64,000 bases of DNA, from NCBI RefSeq assembly GCF_033296635.1, contig NW_026944085.1, positions 118,029 through 182,028 of the forward strand, given 5' to 3'. This DNA is from Dichotomopilus funicola (taxonomy: Eukaryota; Ascomycota; Sordariomycetes; Sordariales; Chaetomiaceae). The stretch's first letter is position 1, and each line of letters opens with the position of its first letter. The notes under the pieces were generated by a model. That model saw only the letters and a program-made list of their open reading frames with translations, searched no databases and was not told the DNA's origin. The translations under genes and the position numbers were made by a program. Below are positions 1 through 10,557 of this stretch, in pieces.

Positions 1-379
1 CGCCAGGTTGAGTCAGTTAGTGCTGGTTGGGACGGCATGGAATAGCATGGCCTGGCATTACGATGGGTGTTGTCAATTGCCGCGGTTTTGGTGACACAGC
101 CCAAGTAGAGGTGGGATATTGATGGTGGTGGCGGGTGGTTTTGTTCCGTTAGACTGGTGGGTAGGTTTGTATTGGTTTTATTTTCTCCAGCTTTGTTTTT
201 TGCTCTTTGTTATTTTCTTTTCTTTTTCTCTACTCCTTTTCTCTCCCACTTGTAACTTCATGCTTCAGACCACCCGTTACCCTAATTAAACATCACTGCC
301 ATCACTGTCTATTTCTATTGCTGTCCTTTCTGTGGATTACTCTGTGGATTACTCTGGATAGTCTGTGAATACCGCTGCC
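1..379 (+). promoter_or_regulatory. 5' flank of the nitrite reductase gene
   Basis: No gene is visible here. The stretch is the probable promoter and 5' UTR of the nitrite reductase gene that starts at 380. Two GATA cores, the type of site bound by AreA/NIT2 nitrogen regulators, are present on the + strand at 115-118 and 357-360. A short direct duplication of a TGTGGATTACTC unit lies at about 331-355. GATA cores are frequent by chance, so regulation by nitrogen GATA factors is inferred from the family and not shown by the sequence. Confidence 0.45.
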
Positions 380-3300
380 ATGGCGGTGGGTACCCGCAAA
401 CACGTCGTGGTTGTCGGCCTGGGAATGGTCGGCATCAGCTTCATGTAAGTCTAACCCATCTAAGTTCTAACAACGGCACCCAAGGCCTGAGCTGACCCCA
501 ACAGCGAGAAACTGCTGAAACTAGACGCAAGGACACGCGAGTACAACATCACAGTGGTCGGCGAGGAAAAGCACGTGGCCTACAACCGCGTGGGCTTAAC
601 CACCTTTTTCGAGCACCGCCAAGTTGAGAAGCTATACCTAAACCCCTTAGAATGGGTGAGTCTCTTGCCCCTCAGCAAACGGCCATACACCACTAACCCC
701 CCCCAGTACGAGAGCGTCTCCGATGGAGCACTAAACTACCACATCAACACAAAAGTCACCCACATCAACCCCACCTCCAAAACAATATCCTGCGCTAACG
801 GCACGCAACTCATTTACGACATCCTCGTCCTCGCGACCGGCTCCGACGCCGTCCTCCCCCGCAGTACCCCCAATTACGACGCCACGGGGGTATTTGTCTA
901 CCGTACCGTAGAAGACCTCGAGAAACTGATCGCCTTCTCGGCCGAGCGGAAAGACTCGGTAGGCGCTGTCGTCGGCGGCGGCCTGCTGGGTCTGGAAGCC
1001 GCCAAGGCACTGATGGATCTGCAGTGCTACAGTAGCGTCAAAGTGGTGGAGCGTAACGGGTGGGTGCTCAGTCGGCAGCTGGACGCGGCGGCCGGGGGGA
1101 TGGTGGTTGATCAGGTGCGGGAGTTGGGGGTTGATGTGTTGTTGAAGACGGCCGTTGCGGAGATACAGGTGGATGAAGACCGGAATGTGACGGGGGTGGT
1201 TTTCAAGGATGGCCGGTCCATGGCGTGCTCCACGCTATGCTTTGCTATTGGGGTTCAGCCGAGGGATGAGCTCGCGCGGGAGGCGGGACTGGAGTGTGCC
1301 CCTCGAGGCGGGATTGTGGTGGACGACGGGCTGAGGACGAGTGACCCGGATGTCTACGCCATTGGGGAGTGCGCGAGCTGGCAGGGGCAGATGTTTGGGC
1401 TGATTGGGCCGGGCGTGGAGATGGCGGATGTGCTGGCGTTTAATCTCACGCAGGCTAAGTTGCACCAGCCGAGGGTGTATAAGCAGCCGGACTTGAGCAC
1501 GAAACTGAAGTTGCTGGGCGTTGAGGTGGCCAGCTTCGGGGACTACTTTGCGGATATCCATGGACCGAAGCAGCTCCCAGCCAAGGCTGCCCGAAAGAAA
1601 CCCGGCGATGTCTCGTCTGTCAAAGCACTCACCTACCGCGACCCGTTCCAGAACGTGTACAAAAAGTACATCTTCACCACGGACGGCAAGTACCTCCTGG
1701 GCGGGATGATGATCGGCGACACCAAAGACTACGTCAAGCTAGTCCCCCTAGTCAAGAACCAAAAGCCCCTCGACATCCCCCCAAGCGAGCTCATCTTAGG
1801 CGCAAAAAAAGACGGCGACGACGGAGCCGACGACCTGGACGACGACACGCAAATCTGCAGCTGCCACAACGTCACAAAGGGGGACATGGTGCGCGTCATC
1901 AAAGACGGCACCTGCAAGTCCCTCGGCGACATCAAGTCGTGCACCAAAGCCGGCACGGGCTGCGGCGGATGCGTGCCCCTGATGACCTCCATCTTCAACC
2001 ACACCATGGCCGCCCTCGGCAACGAAGTGCAAAATCACCTCTGCCCTCACTTCCGCCACTCCCGCGCCGAGCTGTATCACATCATCAGCGTCAAACGCCT
2101 CACCACCTTGTCCCAGGTCATGCGCGCCGCGGGAGTTGACCCGAATAGCCACGGTTGCGAGGTGTGTAAGCCGTGTCTGGGTAGCATCTTTGCTAGTTTA
2201 TGGAACGAGCATGTGATGAGTGCCTCCCAGCACGGCCTGCAGGACACCAACGACCAGTTCCTGGGTAACATCCAGCGTAACGGCACCTACAGCGTGGTCC
2301 CGCGCATGGCGGCCGGGGAAATCACCCCGGACAAGTTACTAGCCATCGCGCAGGTAGCCAAGGACTACAACCTGTACACCAAGATCACAGGCGGGCAGCG
2401 GATCGACATGTTTGGGGCGAAAAAGCAGGATTTGTTGGCGATTTGGGGTAGGTTGGTGGATGCGGGCATGGAGAGTGGACATGCGTATGCGAAGGCGCTG
2501 AGGACGGTCAAGAGCTGTGTCGGCACGACATGGTGTCGGTATGGAGTTGGGGATAGCGTGGGCATGGCGGTGGTGTTGGAGGAGAGGTATAAGAGTATTA
2601 GGGCGCCGCATAAGATTAAAGGGGGGGTTAGTGGGTGTGTGAGGGAGTGTGCTGAGGCGCAGAGTAAGGAGTATGTTTTTCTTTTTGCTTTTCTTTCCCC
2701 CTTTTCCCTTCTTTTTTTGAAAAAGAAAACACTAACAAATTCAGCTTCGGCCTCATCGCCACAGACAAAGGCTTCAACATCTTCGTGGCCGGCAACGGCG
2801 GCGCCAACCCCCGGCACGCCTCGCTCCTCGCCAAAGACGTCCCCCCGACCGAAGTCATCCCCATCCTCGACCGCTACCTCATGTTCTACATCCGCACCGC
2901 CGACAAGCTCCAGCGCACCGCCCGCTGGATAGAGGCCCTCCCCGGCGGTTTGGACTATCTCAAGCGCGTGGTTCTCGACGACGCTTTGGGGATCAACGCC
3001 GCGCTGGAGGCGCAGATGCAGGAGTTGGTGGGCAGTTATTTTGATGAGTGGGCCGAGGCGATTAATACCCCCGAGATTGCGGCACGGTTTCGGCAGTTTG
3101 CGAATACGGAGGAGACGGTCGAGGGGATGGAGCTGGAGAGGGAACGCGGGCAGATGAGGCCGGTTATGTGGCCGAAGGACACTCCTTCTTCTTCGTCGTC
3201 CGCATCTTCCACGTCTGCCCCTTCATCACCGCGATCCTCATCCGCCTCTTTATCCCCATCCTCCTCCACCACCTCGTTATCATCAACCCTCTCCTCCCCC

Positions 3301-4098
3301 TCCCAACTCTCCAAGAAAACAACAGACTTTGCCCCCCTCACAAAAACCTGGTCCACCACCTCCTGGCAACCCCTGCTACCCGCGTCTTACTTTGCCGGCG
3401 CGGATGACCTTCCCAACGGGATCAGCGCGGCGGTGAAGCGTGGGGACACCCAGCTGGCGGTGTGGCGGTTTAGGGGGAGGTACTATGCCACGCAGCAGAT
3501 GTGTCCGTTTAAGAGGGCGTTTGTGTTGGCTGATTCGTTGGTGGGGGATGTGCCTTTGGTGTCTGGGTCTGGATCTTCTTCTAGGGCTGAGTCTCCATCT
3601 GGGACTGGATCTGGCTCTGGCTCTGAGTCCGCGTCTACGCCAGAACCCACAGAGCCAAGCCCAGGAATAAGCGATGAACACTCCCCCTACATCTCCTCCC
3701 CGCAACATAAAAAATCCTATTCCCTTCTCACAGGCCACTGTCTCAACGACCCATCCCTCTCTATCGCCATCTTTGAGGTGGAAGAACGTCCTGCCCCTAC
3801 TTCTGCTTCCACTGCCTCAGAAGAAGGGGGGAACGAGGGGGCTATGGTATACATCAAACTCCCCCCCGTTGACGAACTTGACGAGGCGCTGGGCACGAAG
3901 CGGTGGATGGTACGGAAGGGGGAGGCCGGGCCGGGGTTGTTTGAGGAGGTTGATTCGCGGGGGGGAAGCCTTAGTGCTGTTGGGAAGAAGGGGAGGAGGG
4001 TTGTTGCAGGGAGGAGGATGTCTGGGGGAGTAGGAGAGGGCGAGGAGAGAGGGAATAGGGCTGGGGCTGGGGCTGGGGCTGGGGGGCTGGAGTGGTGA
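380..4098 (+). CDS. nit-6: NAD(P)H nitrite reductase (siroheme, FAD)
   Basis: Reduces nitrite to ammonium in the cytosol during nitrate assimilation. Exons 380-444, 505-655, 707-2670 and 2745-4098 give 1177 aa. The 51-nt second intron keeps the frame open, but removing it restores the family sequence; the third intron joins K-D-F-G-L-I-A-T-D correctly. Visible domains in order: FAD/NAD(P)H disulfide-reductase fold (1-350, with a GGGLLGLEAA nucleotide motif), BFD-like 2Fe-2S centre near 455-490 (CSCH...CGGC) with a second cysteine group near 555, nitrite/sulfite reductase core with siroheme/4Fe-4S cysteines near 675 (CVGTTWC) and 715 (CVREC), then a NirD-like Rieske fold from about 935. The length fits fungal homologues. 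Odd points: the Rieske box reads C-P-F and S-P-Q-H in place of C-x-H and C-x-x-H, and two Ser/Gly-rich inserts interrupt the C-terminal part. The gene is convergent with the antiporter gene. Confidence 0.95.
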
Positions 4099-4820
4099 TT
4101 TGTTTTTGTTATTGTTTTTTGTTTTGGCGTGTTTTGTTTAGTTGGAGTGGTGGTTTTGTTTGGTATGGTTTTTGGAGAGAAGATGGGATTTGATATGGGG
4201 GGTTGCATTAGTTTGGAATGGATATGATATGACGATTACGAGATTGACCTTTTGCTTGAAAACGGTCACAAAAGACAGATGTCTATTGTCACAGCAAGTG
4301 AAGACCCTTTCATACAGGGAGTGACACCGTTTGAGAGTTGAAGATTGTGGACATTGCTTTTTGATAACTACCGATTGAGACATAATCGGGGCGTGTGATT
4401 AGGTGCTCTCGAATGTACGGCAAGGGGTACATGTATACATGTTTCGAAGGTTACAAAAGCATACAGCCCAGCTCTATAGGATAAATGGGGTCTGAGACCC
4501 GGTAAAGTGAGAGATATATTGTACCATTCATTCCCTTCAACACAACACTCCTGGCTGTGCCCTATGTAGCCCTGAGGGAGGTGTAAATCTCGTGGGGGTC
4601 TGGTCTTCAAACGCGGTATTGCAACATTGTGTACTCGTTATCCAACCCTTCGTATGACTGGTAAAACGAAAGACCCAAAAAGAGAGCAGCACTCTGCTAA
4701 CAATGAGACCCTAGCAACAGGTTGCGAAGCATCACCATTAACCATAAACATTGACCATCAACAGTACCATCAACACTGATCATAAACACTAACGTCGATA
4801 CCAACCAGAACGCTAAGCAA
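4099..4820. other. Convergent intergenic region (3' ends)
   Basis: Region between the stop codons of two convergent genes, nitrite reductase (+) and the K+/H+ antiporter (-). It must hold both 3' UTRs. No coding frame is convincing. It contains a short dispersed repeat at about 4262-4350, listed separately. Confidence 0.6.
4262..4350 (+). repeat. Copy 1 of a dispersed ~60-90 bp repeat
   Basis: This stretch resembles 15661-15745 in the same orientation. An identical 16-base block, GCAAGTGAAGACCCTT, sits in a longer alignable stretch covering GACAGATGTC versus GACAAATGTC and GTGACACCG versus GTGACAGCG, with single-base differences and small gaps. I estimate roughly 75-85 percent identity over about 60 bp, fading on both sides. 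Neither copy lies in a recognisable gene. I see no terminal inverted repeats, so the element class is unknown. Confidence 0.6.
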
Positions 4821-7800
4821 CTAAGCATAACTAAACAAATCCCCCTTCCCCCCCTGCCCACCAGCCTGCACAACCAACACACTCGCCTTCACCCCAACCG
4901 TCACCAACCTTTCAGCCACCACCCCCACCGCCTTACCCAGTTCCGTCCCTTCCACACCACTCCCACTGCTACTACTGCTCCCAACACCAGCACCACCACC
5001 AACCCCACCAGCACCTCCAGATCCAAGTCCACCTCCGACCAGCCCACCCCGCCTCCCAACAACAACCACATCCCCCGCATTCTTCAAATTCATACCCACC
5101 GCCTTCTGCGCCAGCACCACCACCTCACCCAGCGCAGACGCCGAACTCGTAGGTGATGCCGAGATCTCCACCTCAGCAAACACCACCCGCCCGGCAAGCT
5201 CCGCGGGAAGGGAAGCCTGCATAGTCGAGAAGAACACGGCGTCTGCTTCGGCCTGGCGACGGTAGGCTTCGGCTTGGGCTTCTGCTACTGCTTCTTGGGA
5301 GGTGCGGATGGCTGGGTTGGAGGAGGACGCTGGTGTCTGGTTGTTTGGGTCGACCGGGTTGGGATTGACAGGCCATGTGATTCGGGTGATGGAGACGGTG
5401 ACGTGCTGGTTTTTGGCGAGTTGCAAGACCAGACGGATGGCGACGTGGTCGTCTGGTCCACCGAAAAAGGGAAAGAAGATATGGTGGGATTTGTTAGCGA
5501 CAGGGAGGGTAGCCAGTTCGGGACGATAACTGTGGATGGACATGGCGCTCTTGGTGCGGGCGAGATCGGGCCGGTCGGCAGCAGCCGGCTTGGTGATACC
5601 GCCGAAGCCGTTATCAATAAAAATGCCCGCGTTGCAGGTCTTGGCTGCCTGGTGCAGCGTCTGTGTGATAAAGTCGAGGTGGGCGGCGGACCGGAAACGT
5701 TCGCTGGCGCTCATGGCGACAGGGTAGGAGAGGTCCTCGGATACGCTGCCGTATTCGCCCCAGGGGATGAGGGCGAAGTCGGAGGAGGTTTCGGAGGCTT
5801 GGTGGACGAGGGTCTCGGCGTAGGAGTCGGCGGGGACAACGGCGACGCGGCCGGAGACTGCGACGTCGTGGAGCTGGGAGAAGGTGCGGAAGGCGTTGAC
5901 GACGGGGTCGCGGAGGGAGTAGGAGTCGTCTCCTTCGGTGAGGTGCATCACGGAGGAGGTACGGTCGGTGAGTTCGATCACGCGCAGGCCGTGGACTTCT
6001 AGGGGCTTCTTTTTGGCCTCTACATGGTTGGGGGAGGGGTCCTCCTTGACAGCCGGCTGATTGGGCTCTGGACCAGTCTCTGGGCTGAGCAGCGTGATAA
6101 AGGTGAACAGACTCGGCAGACTGTCGAGACGGAGATGCACCATGAGACGGCGGATCTGCGACTCGACGGGCCGCTCTCGCGATTCTCCGGACTCGGATTG
6201 GTCGGTGGGGTTTCCGTCCCAGTCAATTTCCCCCTTTCGCCACTTTTCGACCTTCTTCTGGTACCACGGCGGGTAGAGGGCTTTAGTGAGCGGCGTCGTG
6301 GCGACGGTGGTCACCAGGGCCATGACGACAAACATGGTGAAGGTAGTCTCCGACAGGATCCCAGCTTGGAGGCCGATGTTCTGCTCTTGTCAGTAGATAT
6401 TCCGTCCTTAGATATTCCGAACAGACTCACCAGTACGATAAGCTCGACTAAACCCTTACAACTCATCAGACACCCAATGGTCAAGCTCTCCCGCCATAGC
6501 AGCTTGTTGGCCCGGGCAGCCAGAGTGCCACCTGCAATCTTGCCAACAAAGGCACACACGATAATGCCAACGACATAGGCCCACGTGATGCCATCGTTCA
6601 ACAAGCCCAGATTGGTGTTGAGGCCGGACAGGGCAAAGTACAGCGGCAGAAACAGAACCGAGATCAAATCCTCAATCTTTTCGGTCAACTTGATGGCGAA
6701 ACCGCCGTCGTGCGGGCAGATCAGGCCGACGAGAAAGGCGCCAAAGATGGGATGGACGCCGATAATGCCTGGCCCAGTTAGCTTGACCCGCCCATGAATA
6801 CACACACCCATGGTCAGATATACAAAGAGCGGGAGAGACCAAGACCTACCGGTAAACCAGGCCGAGGCGAGCATAATGAGCATGGTCAGGGCGACCACGC
6901 CCTGGGTAGGGCCATTGTGCAGACTACCGGTCCGCCTCAAGACCCAGATGAACGGAGGTCGGACGGCAAAGCACAGCACCAGCGTCCAACCAATACAGCA
7001 GAGCAAGGCCCAGAGCGCCGACAGGCCGTTGCCGTTGTTGACCAGCGCCACGCATAGCGCCAGCAGGATCCAGCCCGTCACGTCGTTGCCGATACCGGCT
7101 GCCAACACAGTCACGCCGACGTTGCAGCGGAGGAGGTTCAGTTCGGACAGGATACGGCAGAGCACGGGGAACGCGGTGATGGCGAGGGCGGTGCCGATGA
7201 AGAGACCAAAGACGCCGAACCCGATGGGGGACTCGGCAACGCCCGCGTGGAACTGGTGGTAGATGCCGTAGGCGATGGCAAAGCCCAACCCAAAGGGGAT
7301 GATCATGCCGGCCAGGCCAACACTCAGTGCGGCCTTCCAGTTCTGCGTGAAGAGACGTAGGTCGACCTAGGTAGGTAGGCACCCGGGGCCGGCGTCAGCA
7401 ACCTGTTGACCACCACGGCCGGACGGAAGCCAGGAATGCTCACCTCGAGAGCGACCAGGAAGAGGAAGACCAACAATCCCACCTCGGCCACATTTCTGAA
7501 AACGGGAATGGAAGCAGTGGGGAAGATGTCTACACGATGATCTTAATCACAAGGTCCATGTGCAGGCTTTACATCTAAGAAACACACAGACGTACTCTCT
7601 TGGAAGCCGGGAATTCGCATCATCACCGAGGGCCCCAGCAAGATGCCGCCGAGCACCTCGGCGATGACCCGCGGCTGGTTCAGCAAACGGAGCGGGTCTG
7701 TAATTACCAGTCAGTCATCTCTCAGTCTACCCGCCAAATAACCCCCCTAACAAAAGCCCGGAATCTCAAACCGGAGCAAACGCACAATGCAGCAACTGGC

Positions 7801-8288
7801 AAAAAATAATGACGATAATAGCCTGTGTTGTTGGTTCCTATTGTTAGCAGCGTGTCCTTGATAACCGGCCAGGCACTCCAACTCCAAAGCCAACCAAACC
7901 AAACCAACCCAGGCCCGAGCAGCCGGCCACCTCGCGACCTGACCCGGCCCGGAAGCGCAACCCATAGAAGCCCAAGCCCGGGTTGCTGCGATCGGCCGGG
8001 AAACGAAACAAGCGAACACGCTCCCCGCCGCACCGGCAGTTCTCGATCCGGTATAGATGGAGAGATGACGGATGAAGAGGAGGTCCGCAAATCAGGCTCC
8101 GGTTGGGTTCGGCCGCTCGGTAAAGGGCCCAACTGATTATTTAGGTAGGTAGGTAGTTAGGTAGGTTTACTTGCCTGGATGATGAACAGAGTGATCGGAT
8201 TTGAAGGTGTGTACGCGATCGGATTCAGGCCCTCCAGCACGCCGGCCTGCGGAGGGGGCGCCGTGCTGTTGGCCGCTCCGCCCGCCAT
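4821..8288 (-). CDS. kha1: K+/H+ antiporter, KHA1 (CPA2) family
   Basis: Membrane cation/proton exchanger of the CPA2 family; yeast Kha1 acts in Golgi/endosomal membranes in K+ and pH homeostasis. Seven exons, from the start: 8288-8175, 7822-7786, 7697-7596, 7529-7444, 7366-6850, 6768-6431, 6380-4821, giving 917 aa. The N-terminal ~430 residues are the multi-spanning Na+/H+ exchanger domain: MAGG start, then NQPRVIAEVLGGILLGPSVM, an ITAFPVLCRIL segment, GIGNDVTGW and HPIFGAFLVGLICPH. The C-terminal half is soluble, resembles a universal-stress-like regulatory region and carries a Gly/Ser-rich low-complexity insert. Intron 1 (352 nt) needs a GC donor (CAG/GCAAGT) with a good CTGCTAAC branch site. 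Exon 2 is only 37 nt and encodes AIIVIIFCQLLH, which fits the family here. All phases agree. Confidence 0.93.
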
Positions 8289-10557
8289 GGCGTCGTCGGT
8301 AGTTGTGTGTGTTAGTCCCCTGACCTATTTGAGATTAAAGTCGGCGAGGATGAGAGGGTTCGAGAAAGGAATAATAGGCACGACGAGAGAGGCCGGGTGA
8401 GGCCAACGCTACGACCACAAAACAGGCGGCGATGGTGAACTTCTTTTTAAGAAGGCTGGTGCAGCTATAAGATATGAGGGGCAAGCACTACAGGGATGAT
8501 GGAGATGGAATGCGAGGGGATCAGCGCTCAAGCAGTTCTCAATTGCACTCAGATATGGAACAAAGCCCATTTGGGACAGTGCGCGATGACGCCTTTTCCT
8601 CCAAGCGCCATCTTTTCGGGGATCACTGAATGGAATCCCATGTGCCCGACGGGGATGCTTGCATATCTTGGGGGCATATCCAGGGTCCAACTCGGGGTTG
8701 CTTGCTGCAGGGCTTCGACAACGGGCAACGGAGCCCTGTTCTTTGGCGGTGAAGTGCAAGTCTTTTTTGGAAGGGAGGGGCCATGAAACCGCCCAAGTCC
8801 CTTTGCGGCGCAGCCGAATGAGCGGGACAGAGGGGACGAACATCAGGCTTCCGGCAAACACTCCGGGCTTCCTGCGTCCGGCTGACCGTTTGCCCAGACG
8901 CACCTTCCCTGGCACCGGTGTCGAGCTTGTTCGTTCCGGGAAGAGGTGCGCGGCATTCCCACGAAAGGGAAAGGAAAGAGCGGCCGAAGGATGCGGGGTT
9001 GGGATATTTCCAAGGTTTTGCGACGGGAATAAAGAACGAAATCTTCCAGTGCCGACGGGGAGCAATACGTTCCATCCAAGCGACTTACACTACACTATTG
9101 ACACCTCGGAAAAAAAACATCTCGACTGCTATCTTGACATATGCAATGTCATCCTATCGCGTGGAATGTCTCACACCCTCGTGGCTCTGTTAGTCTGGTC
9201 GTCCCAATCACGCGGGCGCTGATCAGGACTCCAGTTGGCCCTGTGTTAGGCGAGTGGATCCGCCGTTGCACCGAAGCTAGCCCTAACACGTGTTATCTCC
9301 GGGGGCTGTCCGGCGGGTCTAGGCTCTGAAGGTCTCACCCTTCGTCTGTTCAACACCAACCACCAACATCAAACACTCAGCTCGACCATGCATTCGCTCA
9401 CGATAGTATCTCTTTCAGCCCTTTTCTAGCAATCAATTGGTGTTTTAGTTCTGAGATATACTTCAAATATACTCGCTGTTTTTATCGATGATTCTATGCT
9501 TTAGAAGAGCACACAAATTGAACACCCACTCAGAAACCCACCGACGAAACACCCCAGCTCGTAGTGTTGTTCACAAGGTCAAACCTTCGATTTCGGCCCT
9601 CGACCGCAAAAGCCCCCAGATTGTGACTCCCACTATGTCAAATCATCAAACAGGTCTTTTCGCAGGCCGAATGAAGCTATCCTTCTCTCCCCTTGGATCC
9701 TCGTTTAACATTGCTGTTCCACGTGCCGCACGGCGCAGTATGCTTCATCAAGAGTTGGCCCCCTCACACAGCCCAAACAGCGAACACACACAGCGAGCAC
9801 ACTGAGGTTGGGGTCTAGCCTCGGAAGCCGGCCGTGGCTGTGCCACCATCATGAGGAAACGAAACGGGAGATGAACTTTGTTCTAGAAGGCTATTATCCC
9901 CCATTGCTTGCTAGCACCCGCCCATCGCAGCAAGCCCTAGCTCGCTGAGTAAAAAAACCGCGGGCCACATCGGAGCCGGCCGGCCGGCCATATTCTCCGG
10001 TCCGGGTCTACACGTTGGCCCAGTACAGCAGTGCGGTGAAACCCCCAACCCTTACCATACCGGCTTCTCCGCTTAACATGCCTTACGTTAGGACTTACCT
10101 CAGGAGACGCATACCCACCCGTACGCAGTAGCAGTCAAGAAGGCCGCAGACCAGGTCGAGCGGGCTTCAGAATCGAGCGTCGTCTCATGCAGTGGCGTGG
10201 AGAATCGAAGAGAAGTTGGGCAAGACGAGCGACCATGGCTGTTCGTGGCTGGTTTAAGGCTGGGCATGGCCCTCCTCCGTTCGTCTACTGTCCATGGGAA
10301 ATCTCATGTTCAATTGCTGTCCTGCTCTGTGACCGGCTATTGTTCGAGAATCGAGAAGGGGCATCGACTGAACTCCTTTTTCGACTTTGGTTTGAACTCA
10401 CTCCCTTTCCCCCTTCGTCCATGACAAGTCACTGCTCGACTCTTCAGACGTGATCGACAAACACACACGTTGATGTCTCCTGGTCGGAGCCCGGAGCACA
10501 ACCCTTAAAGCACTTTAGCTTTCTTTCCTTTCTACTTACCCACCACGCATCTTCGCG
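8289..10557. other. Intergenic region between divergent genes
   Basis: 2.27 kb between the start of the antiporter gene (-) and the cell-wall protein gene (+). It should contain both promoters and 5' UTRs. Open frames up to 218 codons overlap on both strands near 8.4-9.2 kb, but they have no recognisable domain, signal peptide or splice pattern, and opposing frames are open at the same place. I see no RNA gene or repeat here. Confidence 0.5.

Noticed and set aside
8409..9222. Overlapping open frames of 218 (-) and 187 (+) codons
   Set aside because: Both strands are open at the same place, with no domain, signal or splice pattern; they lie in the shared promoter of two divergent genes.
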